Assembly: GCA_030430345.1 (NCBI GenBank)
Contig: JAUIFT010000181.1
Span: 1 to 6,279, forward strand
Direction: 5' to 3'
Length of the DNA: 6,279 bases
Source of the DNA: Calditrichia bacterium
GTDB taxonomy: Bacteria > Calditrichota > Calditrichia > RBG-13-44-9 > J042
Shown here piece by piece: positions 1 to 4,853 of the stretch; position 1 is the first letter of the stretch; every line of letters begins with the position of its first letter. The translations under genes and the position numbers were made by a program. Under the pieces are notes generated by a model. That model was not told where the DNA came from. It was given only the letters and a program-made list of their open reading frames with translations, and did not search any database.

Positions 1-1155
1 GCGGGTAAGCTCCGCCGTACCATACCAACTGTTTTCCCCATTGGAGTTTAATGGAATGTTGGTGTCATTTGCAGTAAGACTGACATTGCCGCTGCTGAAA
101 TTTTCGACATTAATGGCAAAATGGAGAATCCCATTTAAGGCCGGGTTTTGAAAAATACTGAGATATGGTATGGCATTATCGCTATTAACATCCCAGCCCA
201 TGTCCCGGAAAATGCCAAAGATTATTGGGCCGGGCGTATGAATCGCCTCACTATTGCCAACGGAGGGCGTCATCAGTGAGTTAATATTTCCGGCTGGATA
301 GCGGTTTTCATCAAGATGGGCATAACTGGAACCTTCGGACCAGTCAGATGGCGCATATAATTCCGGTTTCACATCACCATTAACAGCCAGTGCTTCCGCG
401 CCATTCCAAAATACATTGCCACCGGTTAACTGGTTGCCTAGCGCGCTGGATGGATTGGGAAATAAATTCAAATTAATTAGAGATTGGCCACTACCATTTT
501 CAGCAAAGCGATCAAATATAAAAGGAGAAGTCGAGCCGGCGCCCCAACTGCCCTGTCCGTCTGTAACGCCCATTGATCCGACGAAACCCAGTCCGTGGCC
601 AATTTCATGAAGAACAACCGTCACGAAGTCAATCTGGCCCTGTGGCGTATTGCCATCCGTGCCAAAATACCAGTTGTTAAAGTTGCTGCTGAATTGGGCG
701 AGAATATCCACTTCCTGAGGGTCTAGATCTAAACCGGCAAGCTTATTCGCTATTGCAGCAGGATACCAAGTATCACTGACGCCACCATTGAGGAGTTGGC
801 GATATATATTTGGCGTAGCGGCGCCGAGCACGTTTTCATCCAACCCGACCCAACTAGCATCGATAGTAATCGGCACATCGGAAATCAAAAGACTCGCCCA
901 GATATCGGCGGCATATTGAAATGCATTCTGTGCTTCCTGGGTAAAGTCGTTATAATTAATCTGGAATGTTGCTGTTGCTGCTTTCCGGGCCAGGAATGCC
1001 GCCGGTGGGCCAATCCGCGTATTCATATCTTTGTTGATATGACGCAGCCCATTAAACGAGCAGGAACAATTTCGCTGAGCCAGGATTGGCAAGTTAAGGA
1101 GCAGTAAAATGAGTGATATGGGTAATAACACCCGGAAATGGATATTGCGGTTCAT
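1..1155 (-). CDS. Secreted metzincin-like zinc metalloprotease, C-terminus beyond the window
   Basis: Probably an exported zinc endopeptidase; its substrate cannot be read from sequence. 385 residues are visible and the frame is open to the left edge. Residues 1-26 form a signal peptide (MNRN, a long Leu/Ile core, cleavage near ILA-Q). The catalytic motif is HEIGHGLGFVG at 183-193, with His183 and His187 as zinc ligands and Glu184 as general base. Position 193, the usual third metzincin ligand, is Gly. His280 (in SSYAHLDE) and Met295 (in SLMTPS, a Met-turn) are conserved-looking downstream candidates. The protease domain seems to end at DMGWDV near 325, and a beta-rich, probably immunoglobulin-like module follows. 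The start at 1155 has GAGG five bases upstream. An in-frame ATG at 1194 would add 13 polar residues before the signal peptide and is less likely. The fold class is confident; the specificity is unknown. Confidence 0.85.
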   Translation of the reverse strand, partial: MNRNIHFRVLLPISLILLLLNLPILAQRNCSCSFNGLRHINKDMNTRIGPPAAFLARKAATATFQINYNDFTQEAQNAFQYAADIWASLLISDVPITIDASWVGLDENVLGAATPNIYRQLLNGGVSDTWYPAAIANKLAGLDLDPQEVDILAQFSSNFNNWYFGTDGNTPQGQIDFVTVVLHEIGHGLGFVGSMGVTDGQGSWGAGSTSPFIFDRFAENGSGQSLINLNLFPNPSSALGNQLTGGNVFWNGAEALAVNGDVKPELYAPSDWSEGSSYAHLDENRYPAGNINSLMTPSVGNSEAIHTPGPIIFGIFRDMGWDVNSDNAIPYLSIFQNPALNGILHFAINVENFSSGNVSLTANDTNIPLNSNGENSWYGTAELTR

Positions 1156-1199
1156 AGATGCCTCAGGGTTGATGGCGGCTTTCCAATCAGCCATACTTC

Positions 1200-1290
1200 C
1201 AGTTTCTGAATTGTGAAAGCAATTACTGCCAGTTCTAAATTTCAGTTCAGTAATGAGATAACATATTTGATAAAGGGGGTAGAACTGAAA
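1200..1290. promoter_or_regulatory. Cluster of CAGTTC-like motifs upstream of the protease gene
   Basis: Three same-direction motifs, CAGTTTCT (1200-1207), CAGTTCTA (1230-1237) and CAGTTCAG (1243-1250), are followed by an inverted copy TAGAACTGAAA (1280-1290). TTTCAGTTC (1240-1248) and GAACTGAAA (1282-1290) are a perfect 9-bp inverted repeat. AGTTCTA (1231-1237) could instead pair with 1280-1286, so the two pairings are mutually exclusive. The cluster lies 45-135 bases upstream of the protease start, where an operator or a leader structure would be placed. A function is inference only. Confidence 0.3.
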
Positions 1291-1312
1291 AGATTACCAC
1301 AATGAATGCTAA

Positions 1313-1372
1313 CATCCTTTGCTGCCCCTACGGGGTTTATGAATTTGCATATTTGCAAATGGGCAAAGGATG
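1313..1372. repeat. Compact three-stem inverted-repeat element
   Basis: An outer perfect 10-bp stem, CATCCTTTGC (1313-1322) with GCAAAGGATG (1363-1372), encloses two complete hairpins. These are CCCC-TAC-GGGG (1325-1335) and ATTTGCA-TATT-TGCAAAT (1343-1360). Together they can form a three-way junction with almost no unpaired sequence. There is no U-tract after the outer stem on either strand, so it does not read as a terminator. It could be a REP/MITE-like element, a protein-binding cruciform or a structured RNA. The pairings are seen directly; the role is unknown. Confidence 0.5.
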
Positions 1373-1608
1373 CAGAAAAAGACAGGCGATTTGTGTATTA
1401 CCTGAATATTTTTGTCTCATTACTTAAAAACAATCTCTTCAGTAAAAACCCGGCGATGTTCAAACATTTTCATTGCAAACATTTAAACAAGGTTTTCAGT
1501 AAGCAATGTTACGTGACTGTAAAGCCAGAATAGCAAAATTGAAACTAAGAAATTTTACATTAGGGGACAAAGGATTTATGCAAATTGAAGTAGTTTTTTT
1601 GGAGGGAA

Positions 1609-1645
1609 AACCCGTTTCGAAATTTGCAGCCATCGGAAACGGGTT
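1609..1645 (-). terminator. Probable intrinsic terminator of the SLBB gene
   Basis: A perfect 10-bp inverted repeat, AACCCGTTTC (1609-1618) with GAAACGGGTT (1636-1645), has a 17-base loop. It begins about 40 bases after the SLBB stop codon. On the minus strand the stem runs into TTTT and then CCC, a short U-tract, so termination may be incomplete. On the plus strand no T-run follows, which favours the minus-strand role. Confidence 0.6.
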
Positions 1646-1684
1646 AGGCTATTAACTCAAATTGAGAATTAAATATCTTAAGTC

Positions 1685-2182
1685 TTATTGTAAAGTGCGG
1701 CGATAGAGGAGATAGGCACTGATAACAACGGAGATATCACGCACTACAGTCGCCACGCTGCGCCACTTCGACCAACCATTTCGCGGGACAAAAATGATGT
1801 CACCGGGTTTTAGAACCGGAGGGCGAGGCGAATTAGCGTCCTTTAAAAACTCATTGACATTGTATTCGATGATTTCTTTCCGCGGCTTGCTGGTAGGGTC
1901 ATTTTGATACCCTTCCGGCATTGTGTAACGGGTAATTAACACTTTCCCCAGGTTGGAAAACTCCGTTACACCGCCAGCTTTGGAAATGATTTCGACGATG
2001 TCTGTTTTATCACTGACAATATATTCGCCGGGCTTTCTAAGTTCGCCAAGAACGTGCACTTTAATTTGTAACAAGCTCTCGTCCGGAGTGCCAAGGATGT
2101 ATTTTTCATTTTCCTGCCCATAAAGGAAGCTGCCAAAGATGAATAAAAAAATAAAGAATGATAAACTGGGTAGCCTGTTCAC
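1685..2182 (-). CDS. Stand-alone SLBB-domain protein, polysaccharide-export related
   Basis: Predicted exported protein of 165 residues from a GTG start, ending in TAA. Residues 1-22 form a signal peptide (VNRLPSL, a Phe/Leu/Ile core, then YGQ). Residues 38-133 match the SLBB fold: VHVLGELRKPGEY at 42-54, the helix ending in ISKAGGVT near 73, ITRY at 83-86, and the closing LKPGDIIFVP at 124-133. The tail WSKWRSVATVVRDISVVISAYLLYRR (137-162) could be a membrane or amphipathic helix, recalling the C-terminal helix of Wza-type exporters. The N-terminal Poly_export domain of those proteins is absent, so this is an accessory or minimal member. The frame stays open to a TTG at 2293, but that would put 37 polar residues before the signal peptide; AAGGA lies about 13 bases and GGA 7 bases before the GTG. 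No capsule genes are adjacent. Confidence 0.82.
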   Translation of the reverse strand: MNRLPSLSFFIFLFIFGSFLYGQENEKYILGTPDESLLQIKVHVLGELRKPGEYIVSDKTDIVEIISKAGGVTEFSNLGKVLITRYTMPEGYQNDPTSKPRKEIIEYNVNEFLKDANSPRPPVLKPGDIIFVPRNGWSKWRSVATVVRDISVVISAYLLYRRTLQ

Positions 2183-2491
2183 TGAAATTTCCGTTTCCTT
2201 TAGAGTTCGACTTCGGTTTATTAATTCAGAAGATTTCTGGATTGCTGGAGCTAAATTATTCCAACAAGGTGAATTAAGGGTGATAGGAGTCAAGTTTTTA
2301 ACGCAAATAATTTTGCACTCGCTGATATTTGGGAAAAAAATTCACAACTTTACAATGCAAATTTTATTATATCCGCCATTTACATAGGGTGTAGTTTTGG
2401 CACAGTCTTTGTGATTAAGAATAGCAGATGCATCTTTGAATTCTGATTCCAGATTACGATTGTTAATAATAAAGCCACTGAGGAGGCAGGG
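2183..2491. other. Divergent intergenic region between the SLBB and small membrane protein genes
   Basis: These 309 AT-rich bases separate two outward-facing genes and must hold both promoters, unless the SLBB gene starts at the upstream TTG at 2293. On the plus side a sigma-54-like site lies at 2397-2413. On the minus side CTTGACTCC (2286-2294) carries a TTGACT hexamer, but no convincing -10 stands at 16-18 bases, so I do not call a promoter there. Frames on both strands through this region lack ribosome-binding sites and recognisable domains. Confidence 0.5.
2397..2413 (+). promoter_or_regulatory. Candidate sigma-54 (-24/-12) promoter
   Basis: TTGGCAC at 2397-2403 matches the sigma-54 -24 element exactly. 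Five bases later TTGTG (2409-2413) sits where the -12 element TTGC is expected. The diagnostic spacing is exact: GG, ten bases, then GT instead of the consensus GC. The mismatch is at a normally well-kept position, so activity is uncertain. The site would give a 5' leader of about 70 bases for the small membrane protein gene starting at 2492. No activator or IHF site was identified. Confidence 0.35.
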
Positions 2492-2698
2492 ATGAATTCC
2501 TTCTTTGCAGATAATATGAGTTTGAGTGAGAGTACATTTATAGAGCAATTCTTGAATACCGATGAATACCGGAATGAGCTCTTCAAAAAAGAAGTCGTAG
2601 CAAAAAAGAAGAATAACCCGTTTCGCGGATTCTTTTTTGCAGCGATTCTCGCGCTGCCTTTTTGGGCATCTATTCTTTACTTGCTCCGACAAGTATAA
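2492..2698 (+). CDS. Small single-pass membrane protein, 68 residues, unknown function
   Basis: I do not recognise a family. The gene is well supported by a perfect AGGAGG at 2481-2486, five bases before the ATG. Residues 1-31 are acidic and polar (for example ESTFIEQFLNTDEYRNE), a basic stretch with Lys32, Lys33, Lys38-40 and Arg45 follows, and residues 46-65 form one hydrophobic helix (GFFFAAILALPFWASILYLL) near the C-terminus. By the positive-inside rule the N-terminus should be cytoplasmic, with a very short outer tail RQV. This tail-anchored layout suits a small regulatory or adaptor subunit of a membrane complex, which is inference. It is divergent from the SLBB gene, has a sigma-54-like site upstream and a hairpin 23 bases after its stop, so it looks like its own transcription unit. 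Confidence 0.72.
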   Translation: MNSFFADNMSLSESTFIEQFLNTDEYRNELFKKEVVAKKKNNPFRGFFFAAILALPFWASILYLLRQV

Positions 2699-2721
2699 AT
2701 ATTCCTGTCCTGACAATTGTT

Positions 2722-2756
2722 AACGCCGGAAATCCTTGCGCAAGGTTTTCGGCGTT
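2722..2756 (+). terminator. Hairpin after the small membrane protein gene, probable terminator
   Basis: AACGCCG (2722-2728) pairs with CGGCGTT (2750-2756). Inside, past one bulged G and one T-T mismatch, AAA pairs with TTT and CCTTGC pairs with GCAAGG. The result is a long, stable hairpin starting 24 bases after the stop codon. Only TTT precedes GCG downstream, so the U-tract is weak. Termination could be partial or rely on another mechanism. Confidence 0.5.
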
Positions 2757-2955
2757 TGCGATTCTTCAATCTCCGCCAGAAACTACCCAATAACCTTTTC
2801 CAGATGTAAACTAACGCATGTTATAAATAATAATAGCGATGCGGCCGAATTTATTCATTGCGATTCGTAGCGTATCATATTAGACATGTATTCATGTATA
2901 ACTAGTTGTTCTTCTTGACTAAAAGATGCCGGATTTAACTTGCAAAAATGGCTGT

Positions 2956-2992
2956 TGCTATTCAATCTGAGCTTGTCGAAGGGTGAATAGCA
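2956..2992. repeat. Dyad carrying a CCTTCGACAAGCTCAGG-like repeat unit
   Basis: A perfect 9-bp inverted repeat, TGCTATTCA (2956-2964) with TGAATAGCA (2984-2992), frames a 19-base loop. On the minus strand that loop contains CCCTTCGACAAGCTCAG (2967-2983). From memory, this core recurs as a dispersed, partly palindromic repeat in many environmental bacterial genomes. The dyad arms may be an insertion context or part of the folded unit. Confidence 0.45.
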
Positions 2993-3073
2993 CTTAAAGG
3001 CTTATTCTGTGAAGCAAAAAAAGATATCACTCGAAATTTAAGTTCATCGAAGTAACTTTTGTCAATATTTCAT

Positions 3074-3091
3074 CCTCCGACGGGCTCAGGG
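3074..3091 (+). repeat. Second, diverged copy of the TTCGACAAGCTCAGG-like unit
   Basis: CCTCCGACGGGCTCAGGG matches the unit at 2967-2983 over 17 bases with three mismatches, in the opposite orientation. The two copies are about 90 bases apart. The mismatches make a chance match possible, but the placement in the same gene-free stretch supports a shared origin. Confidence 0.35.
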
Positions 3092-3257
3092 GGAATGGAC
3101 ATAATGCTTTTAAAGAGGAGTAAGGTCTATTAGGAAATTGTAACATGACTCTTGAAATAGACATACTTTTTGAGGTCCGTTGAAAGGTGGAGAGATTATT
3201 CCGTTCCGATCATGCCGGGAATATTGGAATGCGTTTGTAGCGCAGGAGGTTTAGGGA

Positions 3258-3304
3258 TATATAAAAAAGGCCGGGGAGTTTTATTCCCCGGCCTTTTTTA
3301 TATA
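3258..3304. terminator. Strong bidirectional intrinsic terminator
   Basis: A perfect 20-bp inverted repeat, TATATAAAAAAGGCCGGGGA (3258-3277) and its complement (3285-3304), has a 7-base loop GTTTTAT. The GC-rich core GGCCGGGGA is followed by six T residues on either strand, so it can stop transcription both ways. It lies 8 bases after the stop codon of the minus-strand lyase-like gene and is clearly its terminator. It would also stop any plus-strand transcript from the gene-free region to its left. Confidence 0.93.
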
Positions 3305-3312
3305 AAACTGAA

Positions 3313-4386
3313 TCATTCAACCCTTACATTCTGTGGTACTGATGGGGGAGGATTGCTGTTGCTGGTGCCAGCGTGTGTCCAGTCCGTCCAGCCATTGTTT
3401 TTTCCCGGTGTTGTCGGGGATGGCGCCGGAAAATTGGTGCCATAATAATAATTGACCAGGTGCGGCTGCCAGTTATCGTCGCCACTGGCCGGAAAGTTGA
3501 TCTGATCGTTTAGCCAGGTGTATGCTCTGAGAATTGCCTGATCTTCCCAGTTAAAGACGTCATAACCGGCCCGGTGCAGAATGGTCGCCTGGACAATTGC
3601 GCCCTGCAGCCCTTCATAAACATAATTCTCCTGAAACGGAGGCCAGGTAAATCCACCACCACGCCGTTGATCGTCGGGTAAAACGCCGTCAACATTATTG
3701 CCGTTAATAGTGGCGCCAAGCGGGTTGATGCCAACCGGATTGTTCGGATCGGACTGCCAGTCTAAGTCCCCATAACTGAAGCCTGAATAGGAGCTGCGAT
3801 CGCCAAGCCAGCCTTTAAAAACTTCCGCCGTGCGCGCCAGTTCAGCAGTATCATTTAAATAAACCGCGATTGCCGCCCGGGTGGCGCCGGCATGGCAACC
3901 CCAATTATTCGGGCGTTCCTCATGGGTAGAAATCAATGTTTTTCCGGATAATTCGTGGGTAAGCATATCCCGGATAAATTGGCGCCAGATCGCATCTTTG
4001 TCGGGAGGTAAGCCAACGAGGTCCGCAGAAATAACATAAGCGCCGAGTTCACGACCGAGCGCCAGGGTTCGCCCGCCCTCGGTGCCGATGGCATCCATAC
4101 AGGCATCGATCACATCCTGACGGTAACTGTCATCGCCGGTGCGTACATAAACCAGTGCTTTTGCCAATACGCGCACATTGGTGCGGTCATCCTGGTTGGA
4201 AAGGTTCGGGGAGCCGGTTGATTGATCCGCCTCGTCTTTAACATTATCCCAGGCCGTTCCAGACATTGGCAGCTGCATAATTTCATCATGGCTGAGCCAG
4301 ATGCCGATCGTTTGGGCCTGAAGAAATCCACCGGACAAAATCAGCAGAATGCCCAGCAATTTGTGAATCAATGATAAACTTCTCAT
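3313..4386 (-). CDS. Secreted alginate-lyase-like protein with truncated FN3 stub
   Basis: Predicted exported polysaccharide lyase or related enzyme of the alginate-lyase-like alpha/alpha-toroid superfamily, 357 residues. The exact substrate is not established. Residues 1-24 form a signal peptide (RSLSLIHK, Leu/Ile core, LQA-Q). Residues 27-320 are helix-rich. Key stretches are RPNNWGCHAGATR at 158-170 (an Asn/Trp/His cluster like the lyase active-site Asn-His region), YSGFSYGDLDWQ (200-211), VLPDDQRRGGGFTWPP (235-250), ENYVYEGLQGA (253-263) and GWTDWTH (332-338). A Ser/Asn/Pro linker (340-349) leads into VPQNVRVE, the usual first strand of an FN3 domain, where a TGA ends the protein. The ATG at 4386 has GAGG seven bases upstream. 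The terminator at 3258-3304 follows directly, so the gene is monocistronic on this side. Confidence 0.8.
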   Translation of the reverse strand: MRSLSLIHKLLGILLILSGGFLQAQTIGIWLSHDEIMQLPMSGTAWDNVKDEADQSTGSPNLSNQDDRTNVRVLAKALVYVRTGDDSYRQDVIDACMDAIGTEGGRTLALGRELGAYVISADLVGLPPDKDAIWRQFIRDMLTHELSGKTLISTHEERPNNWGCHAGATRAAIAVYLNDTAELARTAEVFKGWLGDRSSYSGFSYGDLDWQSDPNNPVGINPLGATINGNNVDGVLPDDQRRGGGFTWPPFQENYVYEGLQGAIVQATILHRAGYDVFNWEDQAILRAYTWLNDQINFPASGDDNWQPHLVNYYYGTNFPAPSPTTPGKNNGWTDWTHAGTSNSNPPPSVPQNVRVE

Positions 4387-4418
4387 GAGTTTTCCTCTTT
4401 CATCTGCCCTTAACTCCC

Positions 4419-4485
4419 AACGAAGTATACGTACGCATTTGCCTGAAATAACTGTGTATGCTACATCTCATAAATATACTTCGTT
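4419..4485. promoter_or_regulatory. Perfect 11-bp inverted repeat upstream of the lyase-like gene
   Basis: AACGAAGTATA (4419-4429) and TATACTTCGTT (4475-4485) are perfect complements separated by 45 bases. The near arm is 33 bases before the lyase-like start codon. The pair could be two operator half-sites for a looping or dimeric regulator, or, if transcription starts beyond it, a stem in the 5' leader. The arms are seen directly; a regulatory role is inferred from position. Confidence 0.45.
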
Positions 4486-4778
4486 TTGTTAACGGGATAT
4501 ATATCAGCAAATACCTTGCCGGGTAGATGATCCGTGGTTTGGGTGGATTTGGAGATGGGGAAAATGCAAAATATGTAAAATTAATACACAGGCTGGATAT
4601 TTTCTCATAATGACGACAGCAGAACGCATAGAATGGATGTATTTGATGATATGTTTAGGTGCCGGAAGGAGGGTTGATTGCCTGCTTATATTTGGCGCGG
4701 CTGAAACTGCCGAACATTTTAATCCGGAAACAGTATCATTAGTCTGCCGGGGAACTCGAAATAGCAGTTGACTTCCCT

Positions 4779-4817
4779 GCAAGATTGTTTAACTTCAAAG
4801 CTTGCGAATTTTTTTCA
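4779..4817 (+). terminator. Weak hairpin with T-run before the receptor gene
   Basis: GCAAG (4779-4783) pairs with CTTGC (4801-4805), and inside it TTG (4785-4787) pairs with CAA (4797-4799). GAA and then seven T residues follow. It could be a weak terminator for transcription arriving from the left, or an attenuator in the receptor leader. The stem is short and interrupted, so chance is a real alternative. Confidence 0.25.
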
Positions 4818-4853
4818 AGACAAGAATTTCAGATGCAATTAAGGTGGATATAA

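Larger units (their letters stand above)
1156..1684. other. Intergenic region, no convincing gene
   Basis: These 529 AT-rich bases lie upstream of the protease gene and downstream of the SLBB gene, both on the minus strand. They hold a cluster of CAGTTC-like motifs (1200-1290), a foldable three-stem element (1313-1372), two direct copies of CAAACATTT 15 bases apart (1461-1469 and 1476-1484) and the probable SLBB terminator (1609-1645). A 75-codon plus-strand frame starting at 1306 has no ribosome-binding site, overlaps the structured element and resembles no family I know, so I do not call it. The protease promoter should lie near 1160-1300, but no clear -35/-10 pair stands out. Confidence 0.6.
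2699..3312. other. Intergenic region of about 600 bases without a gene
   Basis: This stretch lies between two convergent genes. It holds the hairpin after the small membrane protein gene (2722-2756), a 9-bp dyad around a CCTTCGACAAGCTCAGG-like repeat (2956-2992), a second diverged inverted copy (3074-3091) and the strong terminator (3258-3304). A plus-strand frame beginning near 3170 encodes RSVERWRDYSVPIMPG but reads through the terminator and has no ribosome-binding site. It may be the remnant of a lost gene. I see nothing else coding here. Confidence 0.55.
4387..4853. other. Divergent intergenic region between lyase-like and receptor genes
   Basis: These 467 bases separate two outward-facing genes and should carry both promoters. 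They hold an 11-bp inverted repeat (4419-4485), a TTGACT hexamer at 4768-4773 without a good -10, and a weak hairpin with a T-run (4779-4817). Frames are open on both strands across roughly 4500-4780 (93 codons on plus, 92 on minus). Neither has a ribosome-binding site or a recognisable domain, so I call no gene. A decayed gene is possible. Confidence 0.5.

Noticed and set aside
416..1107. Plus-strand open frames at 416-610 and 796-1107
   Set aside because: They lie antisense inside the metalloprotease gene, whose frame carries a signal peptide and catalytic motif. The plus-strand peptides have no ribosome-binding site or domain.
1313..1372. Three-stem element as a tRNA
   Set aside because: The 10-bp outer stem, two internal stems only and absence of T-arm and CCA-type features do not fit a tRNA.
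1306..1533. 75-codon plus-strand frame
   Set aside because: It has no ribosome-binding site, begins inside the three-stem element and shows no recognisable family or membrane topology.
1578..1655. 25-codon plus-strand mini-frame (MQIEVVFLEGKPV...) with AAAGGA nearby
   Set aside because: The AAAGGA is too close to the ATG, and the frame runs through the SLBB terminator hairpin. A chance frame is the simpler reading.
2342..2716. Minus-strand frame of 124 codons and a nested 68-codon frame (2380-2586)
   Set aside because: They are antisense to the small membrane protein gene, which has a perfect ribosome-binding site. The minus frames have none and contain low-plausibility sequence.
4110..4331. 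Second minus-strand frame inside the lyase-like gene
   Set aside because: It is an alternate-frame shadow of a gene with clear signal peptide and motifs.
4419..4485. Resemblance of the arms to loxP half-sites (TATACGAAGTTAT)
   Set aside because: The order of bases differs and the 45-base spacer does not match the 8-base lox spacer. No recombinase is present.
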